Shown here: positions 36,465-44,803 of the stretch, piece by piece
Numbering within the stretch: the stretch's first letter is position 1
Layout of the letters: the number at the start of each line of letters is the position of its first letter
Origin: Amycolatopsis roodepoortensis
GTDB taxonomy: Bacteria > Actinomycetota > Actinomycetes > Mycobacteriales > Pseudonocardiaceae
NCBI RefSeq assembly: GCF_014873915.1
Contig: NZ_JADBEJ010000001.1
Location: 124,001 to 188,000, forward strand
DNA: 64,000 nucleotides
Direction of reading: 5' to 3'
Position numbers and translations under genes: made by a program
The notes under the pieces: generated by a model
Seen by the model: only the letters and a program-made list of their open reading frames with translations
Database searches by the model: none
Told to the model about the DNA's origin: nothing

Positions 36465-37360
36465 TGCTGCGGCCTCAAACTCGCGAGGATCATTTGCGCG
36501 TCCGCTTCGGGCAGGGCGTCCGGGGTGCCCTGGTCGAGGACCATCACGAAGCAGATGGTCTGCTCACCGTTCTTGAAGGCCGCCGAAGTGACCTTCACGC
36601 TCGGAGCCCGGCAGCCTTCGCCTTCGCTCGGGGTGAACGAGGCGGTGGAACTGAGCGCCTGGATCGTGCCGCCGGCGATGGTGATCTGCTTGAGCTCGGG
36701 CAGCGGCACGTCGGCCTTGCCGGTGGCGGACTGGATCCACAGCCGGACAGCGCCTCGGGCGGCGTTCTCGACGGGGATCTGGTCCGCGGTGGCGAAGCCG
36801 ACCAGTCCCCGGTGCGAACCGCTGACGTCGGGGCAGGCGCCGAGCTTGTACCTCATCGCTTCGTGGATCACCATCTTCATGTCCCGCTCGGTGTTCCCGG
36901 TGACATAGCCCGGCTTGGTCTCCCAGCCCGACGGGGGCAGGTCGTAGGCGGTTTTGTCCTTCACCGACAGGATCCCCTGCCAGCCGGGCGTCGTCGAGGG
37001 GACTTTGTTGTCCTTCGGGGCATCACTGCTCGAGGACGACGGCTTCGACGCCGACGACGAGGGCGGCACCGGCGCGGAGGAAGGCGGCGGACCTGCCTGG
37101 GGCTGCGGCTCTTCGCCGTCACGCAGGACGAAGAACAGCGTGGCGCCGACGGCGATCACCAGGAGGAGCGCGCCGAGGCCGATCCACAGCCCTTTGTTGC
37201 CCTTCTTCGGCGGCTCCGGCGCGAAACCCTGGTACGTCTGCTGCGGGAACTGCTGGTAACCCTGGTACTGCTGCTGGGGGTACTGGAGTGGGTAGCCCTG
37301 CTGCTGATAGGGCTGCTGCGGTTGCTGCTCCGGCCAGCCGTTGCCGCCTGGGTATGCCAT
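36461..37360 (-). CDS. Single-span membrane protein with Gln/Tyr/Pro-rich N-terminus, paralogue 3 of 3
   Basis: 299 aa. The N-terminal 50 residues are made of QQPYQQQGYP-type repeats. One membrane helix follows (about 66-86), then a Pro/Ser linker and an outer domain beginning TPGWQGILSVKDKTAYDLPPSGW. Paired cysteines occur in GACPDVSG and EGCRAPSV. Low-complexity Gln/Pro/Tyr tails of this type occur on actinobacterial envelope proteins. TAAGCT lies 6 nt before the ATG, so this is probably the first, leaderless gene of a two-gene operon with 35613. Confidence 0.78.
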   Translation of the reverse strand: MAYPGGNGWPEQQPQQPYQQQGYPLQYPQQQYQGYQQFPQQTYQGFAPEPPKKGNKGLWIGLGALLLVIAVGATLFFVLRDGEEPQPQAGPPPSSAPVPPSSSASKPSSSSSDAPKDNKVPSTTPGWQGILSVKDKTAYDLPPSGWETKPGYVTGNTERDMKMVIHEAMRYKLGACPDVSGSHRGLVGFATADQIPVENAARGAVRLWIQSATGKADVPLPELKQITIAGGTIQALSSTASFTPSEGEGCRAPSVKVTSAAFKNGEQTICFVMVLDQGTPDALPEADAQMILASLRPQQ

Positions 37361-37369
37361 GAAGCGAGC

Positions 37370-38077
37370 TTAGTTAACGTTCCCGAGCACGGCCGCACGC
37401 ACCGCTGCCAGGTCGGACAGGTCCGCGAGCACGGTGTGCGCGCCCGCGTCGGCCAGTTCCTCCGCGCTGAACTGCCCGGTCGCCACGGCCACCGCGACGG
37501 CGCCGTTGTCGAGCGCGGCCCGTACGTCGTCCGGGGTGTCGCCGATGACGACGACCGACGCCGGCGCGAACTCGGTGCCGTGTTTCGCCGAAGCGTGGCC
37601 CACGGCGGCGGGCACCAGATCGGGGCGGTGCGCCGAGAGCGAGCCGTAGCCGCCGATCTCGAAGTCCACGTGTTCGTGCAGGTCGAACGCGGTCAGCTTG
37701 TGCACGGAGATCTCCGGCAGATTCCCGGTGACCAGGGTCTGGACGATGCCGCCCTGCGTCGCGAAGGCGTTCAGCGCGTCCTTCGCGCCAGGGAGCGCCC
37801 GGCCGCTCGAAGCCAGCGTGGGTGCGTGGCTTTCGGAGACCGCGATCAGTGCGAGCCAGAGCTTGCGCACGTTCTCCTCGGTGGGCTCGACGCCGTGCGA
37901 GATCAGGATGTCGGCGCTGATGGCGCGTTCGGTGCGGCCGCCGAAATTCGGCAACGTCCGCAACTCGACGCCGGCGACCTCGGCGAGCGCGGTCGTGTAC
38001 CAGGCGGCGCCGACGCCGCGCAGGTCCACGAGGGTCTGGTCGATGTCCCAAAGCACGAGCCGATGCGGAGTAGTCAC
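37370..38077 (-). CDS. HAD-superfamily hydrolase (phosphoglycolate phosphatase-like)
   Basis: 235-aa HAD phosphatase. Motif I is LWDIDQTL (the common DxDGT has Gln in place of Gly). Motif II is VTGN, a Lys/Arg position follows the cap domain, and motif IV is VVIGDTPDDVRAA. A helical cap (about 20-90) indicates subclass I. The substrate is unknown. GTG at 38077 lies 7 nt after TACCGT, a leaderless layout. It is divergent from a membrane protein gene with duplicated operator-like sites in between. Confidence 0.88.
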   Translation of the reverse strand: MTTPHRLVLWDIDQTLVDLRGVGAAWYTTALAEVAGVELRTLPNFGGRTERAISADILISHGVEPTEENVRKLWLALIAVSESHAPTLASSGRALPGAKDALNAFATQGGIVQTLVTGNLPEISVHKLTAFDLHEHVDFEIGGYGSLSAHRPDLVPAAVGHASAKHGTEFAPASVVVIGDTPDDVRAALDNGAVAVAVATGQFSAEELADAGAHTVLADLSDLAAVRAAVLGNVN

Positions 38078-38096
38078 GCGGCCGACGGTACCGGTG

Positions 38097-38157
38097 AGCT
38101 AATTCAACGTCTGTTGACTTCCGCGGCCGGGAGGCTTACCTTGGCAGCTAATTCAAC
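38097..38157 (+). promoter_or_regulatory. Promoter flanked by direct repeats AGCTAATTCAAC
   Basis: AGCTAATTCAAC occurs at 38097-38108 and 38146-38157. Between them lie TTGACT (38114-38119), 17 nt, and TACCTT (38137-38142). The first copy extends to an inverted repeat TCAAC-gtct-GTTGA. Paired sites bracketing a promoter indicate a dimeric repressor, probably MarR- or TetR-type, encoded elsewhere. Confidence 0.6.
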
Positions 38158-38183
38158 AGATGACGAATAAATGGAGGACGGTC

Positions 38184-39182
38184 ATGTCGAACCGTCGCCC
38201 CGCCGGGGCCTTCGCCTTACTCGCCGCGGTGGCCGGTGCGCTGGTCGCCGTCGTGCTCGGCTTTCTCACCTTCGGCGCGCAGGCCACCGTCGCGCCCGAC
38301 GGGCTGCCCGTCGCGGTGGCCGCGCCTCCGGGACCGCTCCAGGCGGCCGCGAACGGGATCGCGTCCCATGGCGGAGGCCAGGTCTCGTGGCGCGTGACCT
38401 CGCCGGCGGAAGGCCGGAAACTGCTGGAGGACAAGGAGGTCTACGGCGTCCTCGAACTGCCGTCGACGGTCGTGGTCTCCGGGGCGGTGAACCCGTCCGG
38501 AACGCAGATCGCGCAACAGGTCCTGACCGGCGCCGCGCAAGCCGTCGGCGGCACGCCGAAGGTCGAGACGCTGCACCCCGCGAGCGCGGCGGGCCGGGTC
38601 GCGCCGCTCGCGCTGAGCGCGCTGGCATGGGTCGGCTGCCTGGCCGCGGGCGCCGTGCTGATCCTGGCCGGACGCCGGATCGGCCGGGACGCGGGAGCCG
38701 CGGCGCGCTTCACGCAGATCGTCTCGGCGGGTGTGCTGGTCACCGGTGCGCTGGCCGGATTCCTGAAGCTGTGGGACTCGTCGCTCCCGCTCGGCTGGGA
38801 CGTCCTCGGCTTCCTTTTCCTGACCTCGACCGGGTTCGCCGCCCTGCAGACCGGGTTGCTGCGGCTGCTCGGCGTACGGGCGATGGCGATCCTCGGCCCG
38901 CTGTACCTGGTCGCGCCCGCCGTCGCGGGTCAGGTGCCGGAGCTGCTGAACCCCGCGTACCGCGCGGTGCTGTGGTCCTGGACGCCGTTCCGGTTCTCGG
39001 CGGAAGGGCTCCGGAGCCTGCTGCAGGGTGTGTCCGGCGCGCCGGACGTCACGACCGGGGTGTGGGTGCTCGCCGGACTGCTCGCGGCGGGGCTGGTCCT
39101 CGCGCTGTGGCCGGGCCGGTCAGCCCTCCAGAAGGCTGAAGCGGACGCGCCGGACCGGGTTGTCCAGGTTGGTGTCCACTAG
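38184..39182 (+). CDS. Six-helix membrane protein, ABC-2 permease/YhgE-like
   Basis: About 332 aa. An N-terminal helix (about 10-30) is followed by an outer domain (about 35-135), then about five helices ending near residue 320. This is the layout of ABC-2-type permeases and YhgE/Pip-like DUF3533 proteins. It lacks an ATPase partner nearby. ATG at 38184 has GGAGGA 7 nt upstream; an earlier ATG at 38160 has none. Expression is likely controlled by the flanking repeats at 38097-38157, as is typical for inducible export-related genes. Its 3' end overlaps yjbQ convergently by 63 bp. Confidence 0.75.
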   Translation: MSNRRPAGAFALLAAVAGALVAVVLGFLTFGAQATVAPDGLPVAVAAPPGPLQAAANGIASHGGGQVSWRVTSPAEGRKLLEDKEVYGVLELPSTVVVSGAVNPSGTQIAQQVLTGAAQAVGGTPKVETLHPASAAGRVAPLALSALAWVGCLAAGAVLILAGRRIGRDAGAAARFTQIVSAGVLVTGALAGFLKLWDSSLPLGWDVLGFLFLTSTGFAALQTGLLRLLGVRAMAILGPLYLVAPAVAGQVPELLNPAYRAVLWSWTPFRFSAEGLRSLLQGVSGAPDVTTGVWVLAGLLAAGLVLALWPGRSALQKAEADAPDRVVQVGVH

Positions 39183-39539
39183 GCAGACCGACTGCCAGGT
39201 GCCCAGCGTCATCACCCCGCCGAGCACCGGGATCGTCGCGAACGGCGGCAGCAGCGCGGGCAGGACGTGGTCACGGCCGTGACCGGGACTGCCGTGCTGG
39301 TGCCGCCAGCGGCCGTCGCGGGGGAGCAGTTCGTCGAGCGCCGTGAGCAGGTCTTCGTCGCTGCCGGCGCCGGTTTCGAGGATCGCCAGCCCGGAGGTCG
39401 CGTGCGGGACGAAGACGTGCAGGATCCCGTCTTCGGCGTCCGCGTCGCGCAAAAAGGCCTCGGCGTCCTTGGTCAGGTCGTGCACCACGGCCACGCTGCC
39501 GGTGCGCACCTCGATCTCCGTGGAGTACATGCTCTTCAC
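39120..39539 (-). CDS. yjbQ: YjbQ/UPF0047 family protein
   Basis: About 139 aa. The conserved HVFVPHATSGLAILETG and the later LGTWQSVCLVD identify UPF0047. E. coli YjbQ has weak thiamine phosphate synthase activity, but the true role is uncertain. GTG at 39539 overlaps the stop of the DUF3626 gene (GTGA), indicating coupled translation; ATG at 39530 is an alternative. Last gene of an XRE-cupin/DUF3626/YjbQ operon. Confidence 0.85.
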   Translation of the reverse strand: MKSMYSTEIEVRTGSVAVVHDLTKDAEAFLRDADAEDGILHVFVPHATSGLAILETGAGSDEDLLTALDELLPRDGRWRHQHGSPGHGRDHVLPALLPPFATIPVLGGVMTLGTWQSVCLVDTNLDNPVRRVRFSLLEG

Positions 39540-40345
39540 GGTAGTGCCCCGAAGCGGGCGACGTAGTGCCAGACGCGTTTGAGGGCTTGCTGGTCGACGT
39601 CGCGGGCTTCGCCGAGGACGCGCGGATCGAGATAGCCGTCTTCGGCCAGCGCCAGGCCGAGTTCGACGAACTCGGGGCCGCGGTACGCCGGATGGCGGGT
39701 TAATTCGTCGGTGGACAGACGGAAACCGGGATGCCATTCGACCGAGCAGCCGAGTCTCGACGCGGCCTCCTCGACGTCGGTGCCGCGGTGGCTCGGGTCG
39801 AGAACGAGGGCTTCGACGTCCTTCGTGAGATCGATCGGCCCGTGGACGTGCGCCTCGATGTAGTCGTCGAGAAGGTCGGTGTCGTCCTGTTCCGCCAGCG
39901 CGATCAGCGCGGAAACCCTGGTGCCGCACCCGAAATCCGCCGGGCTCAGCACGCTGTCCGGATAGCAGAACGTCGTCCTGCCGAGGGTGTGCGCGGCCAT
40001 CCGGAAATGGGCGGAGCCGAATCTCGGCGCGCCGCCGACCGCGCGGCGGCGGAAGTTCAAGGCGCCGTACTTGGGCCGTTCTGCGGCGGGCGCGTCGTCG
40101 TAGGCGCCGCCGAACATCCGGCTCTCCCAGTGCCAGCGGTCTCCGCCGGGACGCGCGGTGAGCCCTCCGTTGCTCGTCCCGGTTTCGAACTGGTTGCGGT
40201 AGAACCCGTCCTCGGCCATCGCCGCCAGCACCGGGCGGCCGTCCACTGTGGACCTGTCCGGATGGAAGTGCAGCGTCACCGGCAGTCCGGCCTCGTGCCC
40301 GCCGCGTGCCTTCGCCGCGACGCAGGCGAGGGCGCGGTGGTTCAT
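39536..40345 (-). CDS. DUF3626 protein
   Basis: 269-aa protein. VTLHFHPDR near the N-terminus, followed by YRNQFETGTSNGGLTA and a GDRWHWESRMFGGAY segment, are family hallmarks known to me only as DUF3626. A later EAHVHGPIDL and many conserved His/Asp/Glu suggest a metal-dependent enzyme. ATG at 40345 is 10 bp after the XRE-cupin stop, so the two are co-transcribed. Biochemical function unknown. Confidence 0.75.
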   Translation of the reverse strand: MNHRALACVAAKARGGHEAGLPVTLHFHPDRSTVDGRPVLAAMAEDGFYRNQFETGTSNGGLTARPGGDRWHWESRMFGGAYDDAPAAERPKYGALNFRRRAVGGAPRFGSAHFRMAAHTLGRTTFCYPDSVLSPADFGCGTRVSALIALAEQDDTDLLDDYIEAHVHGPIDLTKDVEALVLDPSHRGTDVEEAASRLGCSVEWHPGFRLSTDELTRHPAYRGPEFVELGLALAEDGYLDPRVLGEARDVDQQALKRVWHYVARFGALP

Positions 40346-40355
40346 CAGCCGAGTA

Positions 40356-40919
40356 TCAGGCGTGCCGCCGGGCGAGCGCGACCAGATATCGGACCGGTTC
40401 GCCGGTCGGATTGACGTAGGCGCACGGCTTGGGGGTGCCGAGCTGGAGGCAGTCACCGGCGTCGAGTTCGTGCTCGACGTCGCCCTCGCGGAAGCGCAGG
40501 TGCCCGTCGAGCACCCAGATCTGGTGATGGGTCAGCGCGTAGGTGTGCGCGGGGAAGGCGACCTCGGCGCCCGCGGGCAGCACGACCTCGACCAGTTCCA
40601 GCGGGCCGCCGAGCGAAGGTGAGACCGCGCGGCGCACGTACCCGGTGTCGGGGTCGGTCCAGGTCGGCTGATCGGCGGCGCGCACGAGGCGCCGGTCGCC
40701 GTGTTCGGCGCGGGCGATCAGCTCGGACAGCGTCATCCCGAGCGCGGCGGAAAGCCTGCCGAGCAGGACCGCCGTCGGCTGTGCCTCGCCGCGTTCGATC
40801 TTGCCGATCATCGCCCTGGACACGCCCGAGGACTCGGCGAGGGCGTTGGCCGAAAGGTTCTGGTCGAGTCTCGTGGACTGGAGCGTCGCGGCGAGCGACG
40901 CGGACAGGGGATCGGACAT
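40356..40919 (-). CDS. XRE-family regulator with C-terminal cupin domain
   Basis: 187 aa. The helix-turn-helix (about 10-65) contains LSANALAESSGVSRAMIGKIERGEAQPT. A cupin beta-barrel (about 100-185) follows, with HQIWVLDGHLRFREGD, and probably binds a small ligand. ATG at 40919 is chosen; an upstream ATG at 40961 would overlap the divergent gene's start. The palindrome CACTATAGTG lies 7 bp upstream, a probable autoregulatory site. It heads the operon with DUF3626 and YjbQ. Confidence 0.9.
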   Translation of the reverse strand: MSDPLSASLAATLQSTRLDQNLSANALAESSGVSRAMIGKIERGEAQPTAVLLGRLSAALGMTLSELIARAEHGDRRLVRAADQPTWTDPDTGYVRRAVSPSLGGPLELVEVVLPAGAEVAFPAHTYALTHHQIWVLDGHLRFREGDVEHELDAGDCLQLGTPKPCAYVNPTGEPVRYLVALARRHA

Positions 40920-40925
40920 GCTGCT

Positions 40926-40935
40926 CACTATAGTG
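40926..40935. promoter_or_regulatory. Palindrome CACTATAGTG between XRE-cupin and GNAT genes
   Basis: Perfect 10-bp palindrome in the 40-bp divergent gap. A related word, TTACTATGGT, begins 11 bp after it and contains the -10 (TACTAT) of the GNAT gene. Likely operator of the XRE-cupin regulator acting on both directions. Confidence 0.5.
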
Positions 40936-40959
40936 GCAGCCTCGGTTACTATGGTCGCC

Positions 40960-41481
40960 ATGGTGATCAGGGAAGCGACGGAAGCCGACGCGACGGCGTG
41001 CGCGGAGATCTACGCGCCGTATGTCACCGACACGGTGATCTCGTTCGAAACCGAGCCGCCCAAACCGGACGAGATGGCCGAGCGCATCGCCAAGGCGCAG
41101 CGATCACACGCGTGGCTCGTGCTCGAAGACGACGAAGGCCGCGTCGCCGGATACGCCTACGGAGGCCCCTTCAGCGGCCGGCCGTCTTATCGGTGGTCCT
41201 GCGAGGTCAGTATCTATCTGGAACTCGGCCGACGGAGGACCGGCGGCGGGCGCGCGCTCTATCAGGCGCTGTTGGACAAGCTGGCGTCGCGCGGCTTCCG
41301 GAACTTCTGCGCCGGAATGGTGCTGCCGAACGACGCGAGCGCCGGGCTGCACCGCGCGCTGGGATTCGAGCCGGTGGGGACGTACCGGCGCATCGGCTAC
41401 AAGCACGGAGCCTGGCGGGATGTCGCGTGGGTGCAGCTGTGCCTGCCGGAGCCGGACGGAGTGCCGGTCGAGCCGTCCTAG
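40960..41481 (+). CDS. Pat/Bar-like GNAT acetyltransferase
   Basis: 173 aa. VIREATEADATACAEIYAPYV, then VSIYLELGRRRTGGGRALYQ (acetyl-CoA loop) and NDASAGLHRALGFEPVGTYR are the signature of phosphinothricin-type N-acetyltransferases; many relatives act on amino acids such as methionine sulfoximine. TACTAT lies 7 nt before the ATG, so the mRNA is probably leaderless. Divergent from and probably controlled with the XRE-cupin gene. Its stop codon is shared with the convergent response regulator through CTAG. Confidence 0.88.
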   Translation: MVIREATEADATACAEIYAPYVTDTVISFETEPPKPDEMAERIAKAQRSHAWLVLEDDEGRVAGYAYGGPFSGRPSYRWSCEVSIYLELGRRRTGGGRALYQALLDKLASRGFRNFCAGMVLPNDASAGLHRALGFEPVGTYRRIGYKHGAWRDVAWVQLCLPEPDGVPVEPS

Positions 41482-42122
41482 GACTCCAGGTACCGCAGCA
41501 CGGCGAGAACCCGCCGGTTGTCCCCTTCGGACTGCGGCAGCGCCAGCTTCCCGAAGATGCTCGACACGTACTTCTCCACCGAGCCCGCCGAAAGGAACAG
41601 CGCCGCCGCGATGGCCGAGTTCGACCGCCCTTCGGCCATCAAACCCAGCACTTCACGCTCCCGCGGCGTCAGCCCGGCGAGCGCGTCCGTCTTCCGGGTG
41701 GCGGTGAACAGCTGGCTGACCACTTCCGGGTCGAGCACGGTCTCGCCGTCGGCCACCCGCCGGAGCGCGTCGAGGAAATCCGAAACCTCCGCGACGCGGT
41801 CCTTCAGCAGATAGCCGACACCGCCCGCGCGGTCGGCGAGGAGTTCCGTCGCGTACTGAGTCTCGACGTATTGAGAGAACAGCAGGATCGCGCACCCCGG
41901 CAGCTCCGCGCGCAGCGCGATGGACGCGCGCAGCCCCTCGTCGGTGTGCGTCGGCGGCATCCGGATATCCACAATGGACACATCGGGGCGGTGTTCGCGC
42001 ACCGCCGCGCAGAGGCTGTCCCCGTCGGCGACGGCCGCGACGACCTCGTGCCCCCGAAGGTTCAGCAGTTCGACGAGCCCCGCCCGGAGGATTGCCGAAT
42101 CCTCCGCGATCACGACGCGCAC
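41478..42122 (-). CDS. NarL/LuxR-family response regulator
   Basis: 214 aa. The receiver domain (1-120) has the phospho-acceptor D52 in VDIRMPP, an acidic pair at the N-terminus (IAEDS) and a conserved Lys in GYLLKDR. The C-terminal LuxR helix-turn-helix (about 148-214) starts LTPREREVLGLMAEG. GTG at 42122 lies 8 bp after the sensor kinase stop, so the two form one operon with the kinase first. Its stop shares the tetramer CTAG with the GNAT gene. Confidence 0.93.
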   Translation of the reverse strand: MRVVIAEDSAILRAGLVELLNLRGHEVVAAVADGDSLCAAVREHRPDVSIVDIRMPPTHTDEGLRASIALRAELPGCAILLFSQYVETQYATELLADRAGGVGYLLKDRVAEVSDFLDALRRVADGETVLDPEVVSQLFTATRKTDALAGLTPREREVLGLMAEGRSNSAIAAALFLSAGSVEKYVSSIFGKLALPQSEGDNRRVLAVLRYLES

Positions 42123-42130
42123 GCCGCCCC

Positions 42131-43393
42131 CTATTTCCGTATCGGTATTCCCGCGCTGATCACCGTAGGCCCACCCGGTGGGCTGTCGATTTCGAGCCCG
42201 CCGTCCACCGTCGCGAGCCGCTCGGCGATCCCGGCCAACCCGCCGCCGCGTACCGGCCGGGCCCCGCCTTCGCCGCCGTCGCGCACGACGAGCCGCAGGT
42301 CTTCGCCGACGATACCCACGTCGACCTCGATCGCGGCGGAAGTGTGCTTGGCGGCATTCGTCAGCAGCTCGGCGACGGTGAAGTAGGCGATGGTCTCGAT
42401 CGACGGCGACGGCCGCTCCGGCAGGTCCACGGTGATCCGCGCGTCGATACCCGAGCCCGCGGCCAAAGTGGACAGTGCGACGTCGAGGCCCGCGTCGAGC
42501 GCGGCGGGATGGATGCCGCGGGCGAGGTCGCGCAGCTCGACCAGCGCCTGTTTCGCGTTGGCGTGTGCGGCGGTCACCAGGGCGGTGACCTGCTCGATGT
42601 CGCCGCCGGCGGCTAGCTCGTCCTTCGCGATGCCGAGCTTCATCGCCAGCGCGACCAGCTGGGCCTGCGCGCCGTCGTGCAGGTCGCGTTCGATCCGGCG
42701 CAGCCGCCGCGTCGCGTCGTCGACCGCGGTCGCGCGGCTGCGTTCGAGCTCGCGCACGCGTTGGGAGAGGTCCTCGGCGCCGAGGACGCCGCGCACCAGC
42801 AGGCGGTCGAATTCGGTGAGCCCGTGTACCACCCACGGCATCGCCAGCAGGACGGCCAGCCCGGTGGCGGCGAGCGGCAGGGTGAGGGGCCAGGTATCGA
42901 CGCGGAGGTCGAACGTCGGCATGGCTTCGCCGTTCAGGGTGAACCAGAACAGCGGATAGCTCAGCGTGCTCCCTGCGTACACGAACATGCTCGCGACCAG
43001 GAAGAACCCGATCAACGACAGCGGCAGCCGGATCAGCAGATAGGCGATCGACCGCCAGCCGAGCGGATCCCCGAGCCGCCCTTTGACGCCGTTCCAGAGC
43101 CCCGGCCGCAGCTCGGGCCGGGTGGGCGGGGTGACCGTCGTCCCGAGCAGGGCACGCGCCAGGCCGATGTGGGCGATGCCGATCAGCCGCGCGCCCGCCA
43201 GGACGCCGATGAGCACGGGCAGGCCGATGGTGAGCAGGCTCAGGCCGGCGCCGAGGAACAACCCGACGACGACGAGCACCACGAAAATCAGCGTCAGCGG
43301 CGCGCCGGCGATCACCCACGCCAGCTCGGCCCAGTACGCGCGGCTCAGCTGGGCGCTGAGGACGCGTCGGGGAAGAGCGAGGCGGGTGGTCAC
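42131..43393 (-). CDS. Two-component sensor histidine kinase (HisKA_3 type)
   Basis: 420-aa membrane sensor. An N-terminal region of about four helices (30-70, 115-150, 170-190) with a short outer loop forms the sensor, resembling actinobacterial cell-envelope sensors. The phosphorylated H239 lies in RDLHDGAQAQLV, and the ATPase domain has GGLAGIAERLATVDGG. Partner of the response regulator at 41478. CAGGCT precedes the GTG start by 6 nt. The stimulus is unknown. Confidence 0.92.
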   Translation of the reverse strand: MTTRLALPRRVLSAQLSRAYWAELAWVIAGAPLTLIFVVLVVVGLFLGAGLSLLTIGLPVLIGVLAGARLIGIAHIGLARALLGTTVTPPTRPELRPGLWNGVKGRLGDPLGWRSIAYLLIRLPLSLIGFFLVASMFVYAGSTLSYPLFWFTLNGEAMPTFDLRVDTWPLTLPLAATGLAVLLAMPWVVHGLTEFDRLLVRGVLGAEDLSQRVRELERSRATAVDDATRRLRRIERDLHDGAQAQLVALAMKLGIAKDELAAGGDIEQVTALVTAAHANAKQALVELRDLARGIHPAALDAGLDVALSTLAAGSGIDARITVDLPERPSPSIETIAYFTVAELLTNAAKHTSAAIEVDVGIVGEDLRLVVRDGGEGGARPVRGGGLAGIAERLATVDGGLEIDSPPGGPTVISAGIPIRK

Positions 43394-43463
43394 GGCTTCA
43401 GCCTGCCGTGATCACCCGCCCCGTGCCCATCCGGTTTTCCGTAATCTTCGGCGACCTGTGCCG

Positions 43464-43673
43464 CTAGTCCTCGCGGTTCTCGTCCGCCTGCGCCCGCTGG
43501 GACGCCTCGCGCATCTCGATGACGTCCGTCAGCCAGTCACCGGTCTCGCGGGCGATGTCCCGGATCGCGCCGGTGATGATCGTCGCGATGTTGCCGATAT
43601 GGGTGGCCGCGGACTCGGTGACCTCTTGGACCACGTCCTTGGTGCTCTCGAACTGACCGACCATGTCAGACAC
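43464..43673 (-). CDS. Small conserved helical protein
   Basis: 69 aa, wholly helical in appearance: an N-terminal segment (MSDMVGQFESTKDVVQEVTE), a hydrophobic centre (NIATIITGAIRDIA) and an acidic end. Amphipathic rather than transmembrane. It starts 1 bp after the desaturase stop on the same strand, so it is likely the third gene of that operon. Function unknown; it may associate with the membrane desaturase. Confidence 0.7.
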   Translation of the reverse strand: MSDMVGQFESTKDVVQEVTESAATHIGNIATIITGAIRDIARETGDWLTDVIEMREASQRAQADENRED

Positions 43674-43674
43674 C

Positions 43675-44790
43675 TTAAGCCGCTCGGAGGGTCTTGTCGC
43701 TCTCCACGGTAGCCGGTGTGCGGGGTTCGCCGTTCCACGGAAGGGCCAGTTTCACGATCTTCTTGGCCACCGAGAACAGCTGCTTGTGCAGCGGGCCGGT
43801 GTTGTACGGCAGGCCGTACTTCTCGCAGATCGCCCGCACCTCGCCCGCGATCTCCGGGTAGCGGCGCGCCGGGATGTCCGGGAACAGGTGGTGCTCGATC
43901 TGGTGCGAGAGGTTCCCGGTCATGATGTGGAAGAGCTTGCCGCCGGTGATGTTCGCCGACCCGAGGATCTGCCGCAGGTACCACTGGCCCCGCGACTCGT
44001 TCTCGGTCTCCTCCTCGGTGAAGCTCTCGACGTCGGCGGGGAAGTGCCCGCAGAAGATGATCGAGAACGCCCACAGGTTGCGGGTCAGGTTCGCGGTGGC
44101 GTTGCCGAGGAAGGTCAGCGGCGCGAGCGGACCGGTCAGCAGCGGGAACAGCACGTAGTCCTTGCCGACCTGGCGGCCCGCCTTCTTGAGCATCTTCAGG
44201 CCGACCTCCTTGTTGTCCGACCACTTGCGCTCGCCCTTGACGACGCGGTCGAACTCGAGGTCGTGCAGCATGACGCCCCACTGGAAGAACAGCGCGAGCA
44301 GCGTCGCGTACACCGGGTTGCCCAGGTAGTACGGGTGCCATTTCTGCGCGGTGTCCATCCGCAGGACGCCGTAACCGATGTCGCGGTCCTTGTCGAGGAT
44401 GTTCGTGTACGTGTGGTGGATGTAGTTGTGGGAGTGACGCCAGTTCTCCGACGGCGCGACGGTGTCCCATTCGAACTTCTGCGAGCTCAGCGCCGGGTCG
44501 CGCGTCCAGTCGTACTGGCCGTGCATGACGTTGTGGCCGATCTCCATGTTGTCGAGGATCTTCGCCACCGAGAGCGCGGTCACCCCGGCGACCCACGCTG
44601 GCGGGAAGAACCCGGCGAACAGCAGCCCGCGGCCGGCGACCTCGAGCGCGCGCTGGGTCTTGATGACGTTGTGGATGTAGTCGACGTCGGCCTGGCCGAG
44701 ATCGGCGACGATCCGCTGCCGGATCTCGTCCAGTTCGCGGCCGAACTCCTCGACCTGGGCGGGGGTGAGCTTGTCCTGCAAGCCGGTCAT
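43675..44790 (-). CDS. Membrane acyl-lipid/acyl-CoA desaturase (DesA3-like)
   Basis: 371-aa di-iron desaturase. Three histidine boxes are present: HNVMH (86-90), HSHNYIHH (119-126) and HQIEHHLFP near 310. Hydrophobic segments between them give the usual membrane layout. It should introduce a double bond into acyl chains, delta-9 by analogy with mycobacterial DesA3 (Rv3229c). ATG at 44790 has AAAGGAG upstream. The upstream gene encodes its ferredoxin-type reductase, matching the Rv3230c-Rv3229c pair. Confidence 0.93.
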   Translation of the reverse strand: MTGLQDKLTPAQVEEFGRELDEIRQRIVADLGQADVDYIHNVIKTQRALEVAGRGLLFAGFFPPAWVAGVTALSVAKILDNMEIGHNVMHGQYDWTRDPALSSQKFEWDTVAPSENWRHSHNYIHHTYTNILDKDRDIGYGVLRMDTAQKWHPYYLGNPVYATLLALFFQWGVMLHDLEFDRVVKGERKWSDNKEVGLKMLKKAGRQVGKDYVLFPLLTGPLAPLTFLGNATANLTRNLWAFSIIFCGHFPADVESFTEEETENESRGQWYLRQILGSANITGGKLFHIMTGNLSHQIEHHLFPDIPARRYPEIAGEVRAICEKYGLPYNTGPLHKQLFSVAKKIVKLALPWNGEPRTPATVESDKTLRAA

Positions 44791-44803
44791 CCCGGGCTCC
44801 TTT

